Program-made: the position numbers and the translations under genes
The notes under the pieces: model-generated
The model's input: the letters and a program-made list of their open reading frames with translations, nothing else
Databases searched by the model: none
What the model was told of the DNA's origin: nothing
Part shown: piece by piece, positions 32,162 through 41,720 of the stretch
Position numbering within the stretch: position 1 is the first letter of the stretch
How the letters are laid out: each line of letters begins with the position of its first letter
Source: Actinomadura physcomitrii
Lineage (GTDB): Bacteria; Actinomycetota; Actinomycetes; Streptosporangiales; Streptosporangiaceae
DNA: 64,000 bases
Assembly: GCF_008923205.2 (NCBI RefSeq)
Contig: NZ_WBMS02000039.1
Span: 35,686 to 99,685 of the forward strand
Direction: 5' to 3'

Positions 32162-35086
32162 GTGCTCGTGGCGCATGGGAGTTGGGCCGGTGACCGGCTC
32201 GTGCTGTGGGCGGAGCGGTCCGGTGAGGTGACCCGGAGCACCTCGCGGGCGAAGGTCAGGCCCCACCCGTTCGCGGCTTCCCATGCGGACCTGGTCGGTG
32301 CCTTTCCCGAGGTGGACGGTGTGGAGGGGCAGGTAACGCTCGCGCTGCCGGGGTCGGCGGGATCCCCGTTGGCCTCGCCGGAGTGCGGGGTGGCGGTGTC
32401 CGCGCGCGCCCTTCGGCTGGGGCGGTGGCGCGTGCCGGTGCTGTTCGTCGCGGGGCCCGAGGCATTCGCGCTGCTGACGGACGGGTCGGTCGGCGAGAAG
32501 GCCGGGGCGTCGCTGCGGTACCTTGTCGCCGTCGCGGCGCGGGCGCGTGACCTGGTGCGGCGCGGTCGGGTCCTCCCCCAGCTGGTGCGCGAGTCCGCGG
32601 GGTTCGCGGCGCGCTGGCGGCCGGTGCTGACGGGGGACGACGCGCGGTGGTTCCGCGAGACGGCGGCGGCGATGCCGCCGGTGGGCCGGGCGGTCGAGGA
32701 GGAGCGCCCGTCGGCGCACGTGCTGATCGAGGCACTGGTGTGCCTGGTCGACGCCGCCGTCCGCGCGGCGCTGCCCGGGCCGGTCGTCGGTGGCCGCCGT
32801 CCGGGGGCGCGATCCGCGCTGCCCGACCGGTGGGCGGCGGCGCTGACCGGCACGGACGGTTCGCTGCCGGGCGTGCGGGAGGACCAGGCACAGGAGCTGG
32901 CCGCCGCGCTGCACGGGTGGTTCGCCGACGCGCAGGCGCTGGACCAACCGGTGCGGACGTGCTTCCGGCTGGCCGAACCGGACGGCGATGACGACGCGTG
33001 GCGGCTGGAGTTCGCGTTGCAGTCGGCCGACGACCTGAGCGTCTACGTGCCGGCCGAGGAGGTCTGGGCGGACGGCGGACGAGCCGAGGAGAGGCTGCTG
33101 GCGGGGCTGGGCCGCGCCGCGCGGCTCTATCCGGCGCTCGACCGTGCGCTGCGACATGCCCGGCCGTGCGCGCTGGAGTTGACGACGGCCGAGGCGGCGG
33201 CGTTCCTGCGCGACAGCGCGGCCCTGCTGCAGGCGGCCGGGTTCGGGGTCCGGCTCCCGGCTTGGGCGGGTCGGCGGCGGGTCGGGCTGAGGATGACGGC
33301 GCGGCAGCGCAAGGGGCCGGGCGCGACGACCGCGCAGGGGTTCGGGCTGAACGAGCTGCTGGACTTCCGGATCGACCTGGCGATGGACGGGGAGCCGATC
33401 GGCGAGGACGAGCTGGCCGAGCTCGTCCGGTTGAAGGTGCCGCTCGTGCGGGTGCGCGGGCAGTGGGTCGAGCTGGACGGCGGCCAGCTCGATGCGGCGC
33501 TGCGGGCCGTCCAGGAGCGCGGTCGAGGTGAGATGACCGTGGCCGAGGCGCTCGGCGAGATCGCGCTGGCGGGCGAGGAGGATCTGCCGCTGGTGGAGGT
33601 CGACGCCGACGGGCTGCTGGGGGACCTGCTGTCGGGCGAGACCGACCGCCGGCTGGCGCCCGTCCCGACGCCGGAGACGTTCCGCGGCACGCTGCGTCCG
33701 TACCAGGAACGGGGGCTGGCGTGGCTGTCGTTCCTGTCGGGGCTCGGGTTGGGCGGCATCCTGGCCGACGACATGGGGTTGGGGAAGACCGCCCAGACAC
33801 TGGCGCTGCTGCTGGCCGCACCGGGCCGGACCCTGCTGGTGTGCCCGATGTCGCTGGTGGGGAACTGGCAGCGGGAGGCGGAGCGGTTCGCGCCGAGCCT
33901 GCGCGTGTACGTCCACCACGGCACGGACCGGGACGTCGCGCTCGCCCACGAGGCCGACCTGGTCGTCACCACCTACGGGACGGCGCTGCGCGACCGGGAG
34001 GCGCTGGCGGCGGTCGAGTGGGCGCGGGTCGTCTGCGACGAGGCGCAGGCGATCAAGAACAGTGCGGCGAAGCAGGCGCAGGCGGTCCGCGCGATCCCCG
34101 CGCCGTTCCGGCTGGCGCTGACCGGTACCCCGGTGGAGAACCATCTGGCCGAGCTGTGGTCGCTGATGGAGTTCACCAACCCGGGGCTGCTCGGCCCGGC
34201 CCGGCGGTTCCGGCGGCGGTTCCAGGAGCCGATCGAGGCCCGCGCCGACGAGGAGGCCGCCGCCGCGCTCAGGCGGGCGACCGGCCCGTTCGTGCTGCGC
34301 CGCCTGAAGACGGACAAGTCGATCATCTCCGACCTGCCGGACAAGATGGAGATGAAGACCTGGTGCACCCTGACCCCCGAGCAGGCCTCCCTCTACCAGG
34401 CGGTGGTGGAGGACATGATGGCCCGTATCGACGGCAGCGAGGGCATCGAGCGGCGCGGGAACGTGCTGGCCGCGATGACCCGGCTGAAACAGGTGTGCGG
34501 CCATCCCGCCCTGCTGCTCAAGGACGGCTCGGCGCTGCCGGACCGGTCGGGGAAGCTGGCCCGGCTGGAGGAACTGGCCGGCGAGATCGTCGAGGAAGGC
34601 GACAAGGCGCTGGTGTTCACCCAGTACGCCGAGTTCGGCACGGTGCTGCAGCCGCACCTCGAGGCCCGGCTCGACCGCCCGGTGCTGTGGCTGCACGGCG
34701 GCCTGACCAAGCGGCGGCGGGCCGAGCTCGTGGACCGCTTCCAGCACGACGACGAGCCGATGGTCTTCCTGCTGTCGCTGAAGGCGGCCGGGACCGGTCT
34801 GAACCTGACGGCCGCGGGCCACGTGATCCACCTGGACCGCTGGTGGAACCCGGCGGTGGAGAACCAGGCGACCGACCGGGCGTTCCGGATCGGCCAGACC
34901 CGCGACGTGCAGGTCCGCAAGTTCATCTGCCTCGGCACCCTGGAGGAGCGGATCGACGAGATGATCGAACGCAAGCAGGCACTGGCCGAGCGGGTCGTCG
35001 GCACCGGTGAGGACTGGATCTCGGAACTGTCCACCGACCGGCTCCGCGACCTGTTCGCTCTGGACCGGGAGAAGGCGGTGACATGA
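32162..35086 (+). CDS. SNF2-family DEAD/DEAH-like DNA translocase
   Basis: 974 residues from GTG 32162, chosen for AAAGGG 10 bases upstream and because relatives begin with VLVAHGxW; ATG 32105 is an alternative. The N-terminal 500 residues contain the SNF2-associated region (GLNELLDFRIDLAMDGEPI). Motor motifs follow: DDMGLGKTAQTLALL (I), VVTTYGT, CDEAQAIKN (II), LTGTPVENHL (III), LSLKAAGTGLNLTAA (V) and DRAFRIGQT (VI). It overlaps the SWIM gene by 4 bp (ATGA). This coupled pair is widespread in actinomycetes and cyanobacteria but without proved function; DNA repair or defence are guesses. Confidence 0.94.
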   Translation: MLVAHGSWAGDRLVLWAERSGEVTRSTSRAKVRPHPFAASHADLVGAFPEVDGVEGQVTLALPGSAGSPLASPECGVAVSARALRLGRWRVPVLFVAGPEAFALLTDGSVGEKAGASLRYLVAVAARARDLVRRGRVLPQLVRESAGFAARWRPVLTGDDARWFRETAAAMPPVGRAVEEERPSAHVLIEALVCLVDAAVRAALPGPVVGGRRPGARSALPDRWAAALTGTDGSLPGVREDQAQELAAALHGWFADAQALDQPVRTCFRLAEPDGDDDAWRLEFALQSADDLSVYVPAEEVWADGGRAEERLLAGLGRAARLYPALDRALRHARPCALELTTAEAAAFLRDSAALLQAAGFGVRLPAWAGRRRVGLRMTARQRKGPGATTAQGFGLNELLDFRIDLAMDGEPIGEDELAELVRLKVPLVRVRGQWVELDGGQLDAALRAVQERGRGEMTVAEALGEIALAGEEDLPLVEVDADGLLGDLLSGETDRRLAPVPTPETFRGTLRPYQERGLAWLSFLSGLGLGGILADDMGLGKTAQTLALLLAAPGRTLLVCPMSLVGNWQREAERFAPSLRVYVHHGTDRDVALAHEADLVVTTYGTALRDREALAAVEWARVVCDEAQAIKNSAAKQAQAVRAIPAPFRLALTGTPVENHLAELWSLMEFTNPGLLGPARRFRRRFQEPIEARADEEAAAALRRATGPFVLRRLKTDKSIISDLPDKMEMKTWCTLTPEQASLYQAVVEDMMARIDGSEGIERRGNVLAAMTRLKQVCGHPALLLKDGSALPDRSGKLARLEELAGEIVEEGDKALVFTQYAEFGTVLQPHLEARLDRPVLWLHGGLTKRRRAELVDRFQHDDEPMVFLLSLKAAGTGLNLTAAGHVIHLDRWWNPAVENQATDRAFRIGQTRDVQVRKFICLGTLEERIDEMIERKQALAERVVGTGEDWISELSTDRLRDLFALDREKAVT

Positions 35087-35907
35087 GCCCCTGGTTCGAA
35101 TCGTCCCGGCCGATCCAGGTCGAGGGCGGACTCAAAGCGAGATCGCGGCGCGGCTCCATCGGTGCGCAATGGTGGTCGCGGCGGTTCATCGACGTCCTGG
35201 AGGACATCTGCGACCCCGGCAGGCTCTCGCGCGGCCGCGCCTACGCCCGCAAGGGCCAGGTCATGTCGCTGGAAGTCGCTCCCGGCGAGGTCCGCGCGCT
35301 GGTGCAGGGGTCGCGTCCCCGCCCGTACAAGGTCGTGCTGCGGATCGACGCCTACGACGCGGACGAGTGGGCGGACCTGACCGACGCGCTGGCCGCGCGG
35401 GCCGTCCACCGCGCCAAGCTGCTGGCCGGGGAGATGCCGCCGGAGATCGAGCAGGTCTTCGGCGACCTGGAGCTGCCGCTGTTCCCCGACGGCTCCGAAC
35501 TGGAACTGGACTGCTCGTGCCCGGACTGGGGGTGGCCGTGCAAGCACGTGTCCGCGGCCCTGTACCTGCTGGCCGAGGCGTTCGACGACGACCCGTTCCT
35601 GGTCCTGGCATGGCGGGGCAGGGCCAAGGAGGACCTGCTGGACGACCTGCGCGGCGCCCCCGCCGATGAGGAGCCGCGACGCCCCGGCTTGCTCGATGTG
35701 CAGGACGCCCCGTTCGCCGAGCGCTTGGAAGACTTCTTCACCGGTGGACGGGTGTCGCGCGTCGCCCCGGCCCCCGCCCCGGCGGACCTGCTGCTGCGCG
35801 CTCTGGAGCCTCCCCAGGTCGAGGTGCGCGGCACGCCACTGCTCGACCTGCTCGATCCCGTGTACCAGGCCCTCGCCGGTTCGTCCTTGTCGCCGCCAGG
35901 CCCCTGA
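35083..35907 (+). CDS. SWIM zinc-finger protein coupled to the SNF2 motor
   Basis: 274 residues. The SWIM finger is CSCPDWGWPCKHVSAALY (CxC-xn-CxH), about 144-161. The N-terminal part (WWSRRFIDVLEDICDPGRLSRGRAYARKGQV) is typical of this SNF2 partner family, where a long arginine-rich helix precedes a small beta domain. It probably binds nucleic acid or protein and directs the motor. Start ATG overlaps the motor's stop. Confidence 0.92.
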   Translation: MSPWFESSRPIQVEGGLKARSRRGSIGAQWWSRRFIDVLEDICDPGRLSRGRAYARKGQVMSLEVAPGEVRALVQGSRPRPYKVVLRIDAYDADEWADLTDALAARAVHRAKLLAGEMPPEIEQVFGDLELPLFPDGSELELDCSCPDWGWPCKHVSAALYLLAEAFDDDPFLVLAWRGRAKEDLLDDLRGAPADEEPRRPGLLDVQDAPFAERLEDFFTGGRVSRVAPAPAPADLLLRALEPPQVEVRGTPLLDLLDPVYQALAGSSLSPPGP

Positions 35908-35981
35908 CGGGTCGGTGTCACCGTGGTGGCGGGTACCGGCCATGGGCGGACGGGGCCGTCGGGGCGTGGCAGAGTGGCGGG

Positions 35982-36716
35982 ATGCCTGGCGCGCGGTACG
36001 GGATGGATGCGCCCTACGGGTTCGGGTTCGTGGGCCTGGTCGTGGTGGGGTTCTGGGCGACCGGGCTGGTGATGGCGGTCACCGCCGATCTGGCCGCCGC
36101 GCTGCCCGCGCTGGTCTCCGGCACCCTGCTGGCGGGATGCCTGGCCCTGAGCCTGCACGCCACGCTGCGGGGCAAGTTCCTGGTCTGGCGGGACGTGCTG
36201 GACGAGCTGGACCTGCGCGGCGACGAGCGGCTGCTCGACCTCGGCTGCGGGCGCGGCGCCGTCCTGCTGGCCGCCGCCCGGCGCCTCCCGCGGGGCCGGG
36301 CGGTCGGCGTGGACCTGTGGCGCGGACGGGACCAGTCCGGCAACTCCCCGGCGGCGACCCTGCGCAACGCCCGCGCCGAAGGCGTCGCCGACCGCGTCCG
36401 CGTGCAAGGCGGTGACCTGCGCAGACTGCCGTACGCGGAGGCGAGCTTCGACCTGGTCGTGTCCAGCCTGACGGTGCACACCATCTTCGGCGCGGACGCC
36501 CGCGCCCGGGCGATCGCCGAGGCGTACCGGGTGCTGCGGCCGGGCGGCCGGCTGCTGATCGCCGATCTGGCGCGGACGCCCCTCGAGTACGCCGCGGTGC
36601 TGGCCGGGCTGGACGCCCAGGACATCCGGGTGCGCGGCCTCGGCTGGCGGGCGTGGTGGGGCAGCCCGTGGGTCCCGACCCGTCTGCTCAGCGCCCGCAA
36701 ACCGGCCGCTCCCTGA
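35982..36716 (+). CDS. Membrane-anchored class I SAM methyltransferase
   Basis: 244 residues. Two N-terminal membrane helices (about 12-35 and 38-60) come before a Rossmann methyltransferase: LLDLGCGRGAVLLAAA (motif I), GVDLW, GDLRRLPYAEASFDLVVSSLTVH (motifs II/III) and YRVLRPGGRLLIADLA. Ends with a WWGSPW segment. Membrane attachment suggests a lipid or quinone-like substrate. It stands 74 bp after the SWIM gene. Confidence 0.88.
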   Translation: MPGARYGMDAPYGFGFVGLVVVGFWATGLVMAVTADLAAALPALVSGTLLAGCLALSLHATLRGKFLVWRDVLDELDLRGDERLLDLGCGRGAVLLAAARRLPRGRAVGVDLWRGRDQSGNSPAATLRNARAEGVADRVRVQGGDLRRLPYAEASFDLVVSSLTVHTIFGADARARAIAEAYRVLRPGGRLLIADLARTPLEYAAVLAGLDAQDIRVRGLGWRAWWGSPWVPTRLLSARKPAAP

Positions 36717-36732
36717 CCAGGCGGCGAGAGCG

Positions 36733-38763
36733 TCAGTGGCTCAGGGCCGGGTCGGTCGTGCTGGGCTTGCCGTTCTCCACGTGTCCGGCGAAGCGCCGCA
36801 GGTAGGACCTGTCGGTCGCGCAGGTCACGGACAGGTCGTACCAGGCCTTGGTCCGGCCCAGGTCGGTCGTGTGGACGGCTCGTCCGCCGGGCAGGAGCGT
36901 GTAGTTCGCCGAGCGGCCACCATAGGCGTTGGAGACCGTGACGCGGCGGGCGGACCTGCCGTTGTTGACCAGGACGAGCGTCAAGGTGCCGTGCTTGTCG
37001 CGGACGGTCGCCTCGACACCGGTGCCGGCGGCGCCCTTGAACTGCCGCAGGAATCCGTTCGGTCCGTGCACCGAGAGGTCGTAGGTTCCGTCGACCTTCC
37101 ACGAGTCCGACAGCTTCTTGCCGTCGTGGACGGTGTAGGTCCAGGGGCCGTCCGTCCGGACGGCGGAGGTCACGTGGAAGCAGATGCCGTCCCGAGTCCC
37201 GGTGGAGAAGTCGACGGTGAGCTCGCCGTCGCGGAGCCTGCCGTCCACCACCGGTGCGTAGGGCAGCGGACGCGCGGGACGGACGCCCCGCTCCTGCTCG
37301 GGCAGGGCGGGGGTCGACGGCGGGGTCGGGACGTAGTCGTCGTGCCGTTCGTGGTCCGCGGGCGAGTATCCGCTGGTGTCGGGGAGGCGCACCGGCCGCT
37401 CGTTCGGGCGCGCGAAGTCGAAAGCGGACGTGAGGTCCCCGCACACCGCGCGGCGCCAGGGCGAGATGTTGGGTTCGCGCACGCCGAAGCGCCGCTCCAT
37501 GAACCGGATGATCGAGGTGTGGTCGAACACCTGCGAGCAGGCCCAGCCGCCCTTGCTCCACGGCGAGACGACGAGCATCGGGACCCGCTGGCCCAGACCG
37601 TACGGGCCGGCGGCGTACTTGGCCGACCCCGGGAAGATCTCGTTCGCGGGTTCGGCGGTCGACAGGCCCCGCGCGCGCGAGGACGGCGGGACCGGCGGGA
37701 CGACGTGGTCGAAGAACCCGTCGTTCTCGTCGTAGGTGATGAGCAGGACGGTCTTGCTCCACACCTCCGGCTTCGCCGTCAGCGCGTCCAGGACCTTCGC
37801 GATGTACCAGGCGCCGTAGTTGACGGGCCAGTTCGGGTGCTCGCTGAACGCCTCGGGGGCGGCGATCCACGAGATCTGCGGGAGCCTGCCGTTCTGGACG
37901 TCCGCCTTCAGTATGCGGAACAGGTCGTCCCCGGCCTTGGCGTTCGTTCCGGTCCGGGCCTTGTCGAAGAGAGGGTCGCCCGGCTTGGCGTTCCGGTAAT
38001 TGTTGAAGTAGAGCAGTGAATTGTCGCCGTAATTGCCGATGTACGGGTCGTTCGTCCAACCCCAGGATCCGGCCGCGTCCAGTCCGTCGCCTGCGTCCTG
38101 GTAAATCTTCCAGGAGATTCCGGCCTTCTCGAGCCGTTCCGGGTACGTGGTCCAGTCGTAGCCGGCCTCGTCGTTGGCCAGGACGGGCCCGCCGCCGGCG
38201 CCGTCGTTGCCGGTGTAGCCCGTCCACATGTAGTAGCGGTTCGGGTCGGTGTTGCCGATGAACGAGCAGTGGTACGCGTCGCACAGGGTGAACGTGTCGG
38301 CGAGCGCGTAGTGGAACGGGATGTCCTCGCGTGTCAGGTAGGCCATCGTCGTCGCCGTCTTGGCGGGGATCCACTGGTCGTACCTGCCGTCGTTCCAGGC
38401 CTTGTGGCCCCCGGTCCAGTCGTGGTTGAGGCCCTGGATGAACTGCATTCCGAGGTCGTCCGCGTCGGGATGGAACGGCAGGACGTCCCTGGTGCCGTCC
38501 GGCTGGTGCCACACCGTCTTGCCGTTCGGAAGCGTCACCGGCCGCGGGTCGCCGAAGCCCCGCACCCCGCGCAAGGAGCCGAAGTAGTGGTCGAACGAGC
38601 GGTTCTCCTGCATCAGCACGACGATGTGCTCGACGTCGCGAATGGTGCCGGTGCGGCTGTGCGCCGGGATCGCGGCCGCCTTCGCGATGCTGTTCGGCAG
38701 CGCGGTGAACGCCGCGGTTCCACCTGCCAGTTGCAGAAAGCGCCGCCGGTTGAACTCCGTCAT
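36733..38763 (-). CDS. Tat-exported phosphocholine-type phospholipase C
   Basis: 676 residues from ATG 38763. A twin-arginine signal NRRRFLQLAGG (5-15) leads into the phosphoesterase domain: VLMQENRSFDHYFGSLRGVRGF, NDGRYDQWIPAKT, CDAYHCSFIGNTDPNRYY and TYDENDGFFDHVVPP hold the metal and catalytic residues. Two C-terminal DUF756-like beta repeats follow (about 475-665). Matches the PlcN/PlcH family, which cleaves phosphatidylcholine outside the cell for phosphate or carbon. The longer open frame upstream is an antisense shadow of the kinase gene and is not part of it. Confidence 0.95.
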   Translation of the reverse strand: MTEFNRRRFLQLAGGTAAFTALPNSIAKAAAIPAHSRTGTIRDVEHIVVLMQENRSFDHYFGSLRGVRGFGDPRPVTLPNGKTVWHQPDGTRDVLPFHPDADDLGMQFIQGLNHDWTGGHKAWNDGRYDQWIPAKTATTMAYLTREDIPFHYALADTFTLCDAYHCSFIGNTDPNRYYMWTGYTGNDGAGGGPVLANDEAGYDWTTYPERLEKAGISWKIYQDAGDGLDAAGSWGWTNDPYIGNYGDNSLLYFNNYRNAKPGDPLFDKARTGTNAKAGDDLFRILKADVQNGRLPQISWIAAPEAFSEHPNWPVNYGAWYIAKVLDALTAKPEVWSKTVLLITYDENDGFFDHVVPPVPPSSRARGLSTAEPANEIFPGSAKYAAGPYGLGQRVPMLVVSPWSKGGWACSQVFDHTSIIRFMERRFGVREPNISPWRRAVCGDLTSAFDFARPNERPVRLPDTSGYSPADHERHDDYVPTPPSTPALPEQERGVRPARPLPYAPVVDGRLRDGELTVDFSTGTRDGICFHVTSAVRTDGPWTYTVHDGKKLSDSWKVDGTYDLSVHGPNGFLRQFKGAAGTGVEATVRDKHGTLTLVLVNNGRSARRVTVSNAYGGRSANYTLLPGGRAVHTTDLGRTKAWYDLSVTCATDRSYLRRFAGHVENGKPSTTDPALSH

Positions 38764-38961
38764 GGCTGGGGTGCCTCCCTGATGGGCGGTGCGGTGAGGG
38801 GGCACTAGATCAGCAGGCGTCTGCGAACTCCCGGCGACGCGTGCGGGAAGCGGCCAGTAACGCCGCACGAAAGCGATCACCGAACGCTCGCGGGCACGGG
38901 CTCCGAGGCCCGTGCCAGACATAGTTGTTCGTTTGTGCGGGGCGGGGCTAGGGTCGGGCCC

Positions 38962-40320
38962 GTGAGCGATCTCGGCCACGTCCTCGCCCACCGGTACCGC
39001 CTGACGGGTCTTCTGGGACGGGGCGGCATGGGGGCCGTCTGGCGCGCCCATGACGAGCAACTGGGGCGAGACGTCGCCGTCAAGGAACTCCGGCTCCCCG
39101 AGCATCTGGGCGCCGACCAGCGGCGGACCTGGATCGCGCGGCTGGACCGGGAGGCGCGCGCGGCCGCGCGGCTGAAGCACCCCGGCATCGTCACCGTCCA
39201 TGACCTGGTGGTCGGTGACGACGGGCGCCCCTGGATCGTCCTGGAACTGGTCCACGGCGGGTCGTTGGACGACCTCCTCAAGGCCAGCGGGCCGCTCCCG
39301 TTCCAGCAGGCCGCGTCCATCGGCCTGCGGATGCTCGACGCCCTCCAGGCCGCGCACCTGGCGGGCATCACCCACCGCGACATCAAGCCGGCGAACGTCC
39401 TGCTGGAGGGTGAGCGGGTCGTCCTGACCGACTTCGGCATCGCCGCCGTCGACGGCGACGCCGCCCTGACCCGCTCGGGCGAGGTCGTGGGGACGCCCGC
39501 CTTCATGTCCCCCGAGCAGGTGCGGGGGCGTCCGGTCGGCGCCGAGAGCGACCTCTGGTCGCTGGGCGCGACCCTCTACACCGCCGTGGAGGGCCGTCCC
39601 CCGTTCACCGGAACGAGCACCGGCGCGGTCTTCGTCGCCGTCGCGACGGAAGATCCCGCACCCGCCGCGCACGCGGGCCCCCTGGAACCGGTCATCAGCG
39701 GCCTTCTCCGCAAGGACCCGGCCCAGCGGCCGACCGCCGACCAACTCCGGGCGATGCTGGCCCCGATCGCTTCGGGCCGGCTTGCGCCCGCCGGACCGCC
39801 TCCGCCGATGCCCGTCCCAGGACCACCGCCGGTCCCCTACGCCCCGATGCCGAGGGCGCCGACGGCGCGGCGCGGGAGACTCCTGTGGCCGGTGCTGATC
39901 GGCGCGGCGGTGGCGGTGGTCGCGGTCGCGGCGGTGCTCGGGTTCGTCTTGCGTCCCGGCTCGGACCCCACCTACAAGAACAACCTGCACATCGCCGAGA
40001 AACTCGGGGCGCCCAGCGGCTACACCCGTACGTCGGAGAAGGACGTCGGCGGCGGCAGAGCACAGGTCACCCTCACCGCTCCCCGCGCTTGCGGCGCGGC
40101 GTGCTCCGGCCCCGCCACGCCGACCGATCGCGCGGCGTTCCAAGCCGTCCTGCAGTGGCTGCAGACCAGGCCCGGCATCGCGGCGGTGAACCCGCCCGCG
40201 ATGGCCCGCGACGAAAGGAGCTGCATCATCGGGGTGCGGCCCGTGCACGCGCCGGGTGTCATCAAAGCCGAAATCGTCCTTGAGGCCGACAAGACGCTCC
40301 TGCGCATCGACGTCACCTGA
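38962..40320 (+). CDS. Transmembrane Ser/Thr protein kinase
   Basis: 452 residues from GTG 38962. Kinase motifs are complete: LLGRGGMGAVWRAHD, VAVKEL (Lys), ITHRDIKPANVLL, LTDFGIAAV, GTPAFMSPEQ and SDLWSLG. A proline-rich stretch (about 280-310) leads to one membrane helix (about 318-342). The 105-residue extracellular part has Cys residues in RACGAACSG and RSCIIG and no known sensor repeat (no PASTA). It diverges from the phospholipase C gene. Confidence 0.94.
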   Translation: MSDLGHVLAHRYRLTGLLGRGGMGAVWRAHDEQLGRDVAVKELRLPEHLGADQRRTWIARLDREARAAARLKHPGIVTVHDLVVGDDGRPWIVLELVHGGSLDDLLKASGPLPFQQAASIGLRMLDALQAAHLAGITHRDIKPANVLLEGERVVLTDFGIAAVDGDAALTRSGEVVGTPAFMSPEQVRGRPVGAESDLWSLGATLYTAVEGRPPFTGTSTGAVFVAVATEDPAPAAHAGPLEPVISGLLRKDPAQRPTADQLRAMLAPIASGRLAPAGPPPPMPVPGPPPVPYAPMPRAPTARRGRLLWPVLIGAAVAVVAVAAVLGFVLRPGSDPTYKNNLHIAEKLGAPSGYTRTSEKDVGGGRAQVTLTAPRACGAACSGPATPTDRAAFQAVLQWLQTRPGIAAVNPPAMARDERSCIIGVRPVHAPGVIKAEIVLEADKTLLRIDVT

Positions 40321-40491
40321 GCCGCGCCGCCGTGCGCGAAGGGGTTAGGGCTCGCACGATCTCCTGAGCCGGTCCCGTGACGCCCCGCAGCGAGCCGCGG
40401 CTCGCGGTGGTGCGGGTCGGGCGCGGATCAACGGAGCCGTGGACCTGCGCCGCGCCTCACCCGGCGATCCCTCGACCGGCCTCGGTCGACT

Positions 40492-40690
40492 TCACCTCAC
40501 CGACGTGGCCTCGGCGGTCTGGTCGGCCCGGCCCAGTTCCGACTCCACCTGGATGTCGTCGAAGTCGCCCGCGGGGGAGCGTCGCGTGAGCAGCGTCCCG
40601 GCCACGCATCCGAGCACGGCGAGCGGCATCGCGATGATCGTGGGGTCCGTCAGGCTGATGGGCGGGTTCTCGCCGGGCCAGAGCGTCGCG
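40492..40690 (-). pseudogene. C-terminal fragment of an ActP-like Na+/solute symporter
   Basis: Reads WPGENPPISLTDPTIIAMPL, AVLGCVAGTLLTRRSP and DDIQVESELGRADQTAEATS, then a stop at 40492. This is the tail of an acetate/monocarboxylate symporter (SSS family). Nothing upstream continues it; the next bases belong to another gene on the other strand. Confidence 0.65.
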
Positions 40691-40691
40691 T

Positions 40692-40836
40692 GACGGGAGC
40701 GTGCTCGCGCGGCTGCCCCGGACCTGGAGCGCCCCCTCGGGCTGGCCGCCCTCCTACCACTTCTACCAGCCGGAGATGGAGGCCCTGCTCGCGCGGACCG
40801 TGGCGGGCCTGCCCGGCGTCATGGTGCGGCGGGGGC
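40692..40836 (+). pseudogene. Internal fragment of an MhpA-like FAD monooxygenase
   Basis: About 48 residues read VLARLPRTWSAPSGWPPSYHF, then YQPEMEALLARTVAGLPGVMVRRGH, as in bifunctional 3-(3-hydroxyphenyl)propionate hydroxylases. No FAD-binding N-terminus and no downstream part are present. Confidence 0.5.
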
Positions 40837-40837
40837 A

Positions 40838-40932
40838 TCCGGATCCCGGAACCAGGCGATGCGCCCGTCGCCGACCCGCGGGTGATCCCCTGGCGTCGTG
40901 CTCGAACTGGCCGTAGCGGACGAACTCGGCGC
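40838..40932 (-). pseudogene. Decayed partial duplicate of the VOC gene at 41721
   Basis: About 90 bp of this stretch matches 41758-41851 with scattered changes and small indels; AACCAGGCGATGCGCCC and CGTAGCGGACGAACTCG are shared exactly. It is a partial copy of the 3' half of the VOC gene, same orientation, about 0.9 kb away. Indels break the frame. Confidence 0.7.
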
Positions 40933-41052
40933 GTTTCACGGCGAAGGCCCGGGCCGCAATATGAACTCCCGCCGGGTGGATGGAATCTGCCGGCCGCGTA
41001 CGGACGTCAGATCCGTGTGTCGGAAGATGTCCCGACCCCCTGGAGGAATCAG

Positions 41053-41409
41053 GTGGGGCTCCGCTTCGATGGCCTGTACGCCGAGCAAGGCCAGACGTAT
41101 ACCTCGTTCCTGCGCTTCTTCCGCACGGGCGAGGGCATGTCCGTCTCGGTCCAGCGTCGCCTTCCGATGGAGGAGACCGTCGTGGCGGTTGCCGCCTGGC
41201 TACTCCCCGACCACCCCTATGCGTCCCGTGGCCCGTACTCGGTGGAGGGCAACGTTCTGTCGTTCGACGCGACGTCCCAGGAGGGGACGGTCGAATACCT
41301 CGGCGTCATCGCCCCGCACGGCATGGAGCTGTGCCTGCACTCGCACAGCCACATCAACGGCCACAAGGCCTACGGCGTCTACCGGTACCAGCGCCTCCCC
41401 AGCTCGTGA
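41053..41409 (+). CDS. Unknown small protein
   Basis: 118 residues from GTG 41053 with an excellent TGGAGGAATC ribosome site. Soluble, mixed alpha/beta: GLYAEQGQTYTSFLRFFRTGEG, TSQEGTVEYLGVIAPHGMEL and HSHSHINGHKAYGVYRYQRL at the end. I recognise no family. It lies just beyond a patch of gene fragments, and the next gene begins 2 bp after its stop. Confidence 0.65.
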   Translation: MGLRFDGLYAEQGQTYTSFLRFFRTGEGMSVSVQRRLPMEETVVAVAAWLLPDHPYASRGPYSVEGNVLSFDATSQEGTVEYLGVIAPHGMELCLHSHSHINGHKAYGVYRYQRLPSS

Positions 41410-41411
41410 CC

Positions 41412-41690
41412 ATGAGAAAGCGACGCGGCCGTCCCTTGGCCATGGACGAGGCGGAGGCGAGCGGGCAGGTCTGGCGGGACGAGGTGCGCCGGCGCGTGAC
41501 CGCGGAGCAGGACCGGGACGCTCTGGCCCGTCTCGTCGAAGACGACGCCGACCCGTTCGAGGTCGAACTGTACGAACGGGCAGCCGACCCGCGGACGCTG
41601 GTCATCGACCGCGCCCAACGGCGGCGGGCCGGGCAGCATGAGCGGCGTGTTCGGCGGTTGAGGCAGCGGAGTCGGGAGGTCGGGCCGTGA
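41412..41690 (+). CDS. Unknown small charged protein
   Basis: 92 residues from ATG 41412: a basic start MRKRRGRPLAMDEAEA, an acidic middle ALARLVEDDADPFEVELYERA and an arginine-rich end. Predicted mostly helical. No recognised domain. Probably cotranscribed with the preceding gene. Confidence 0.55.
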   Translation: MRKRRGRPLAMDEAEASGQVWRDEVRRRVTAEQDRDALARLVEDDADPFEVELYERAADPRTLVIDRAQRRRAGQHERRVRRLRQRSREVGP

Positions 41691-41720
41691 CGGCGCGCCA
41701 CGGCTGAGCCTCGGCGGCGG

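Noticed and set aside
38764..40248. In-frame upstream extension of the phospholipase C on the minus strand
   Set aside because: The Tat signal begins at ATG 38763. The extension lies opposite the Ser/Thr kinase gene and has no protein-like features.
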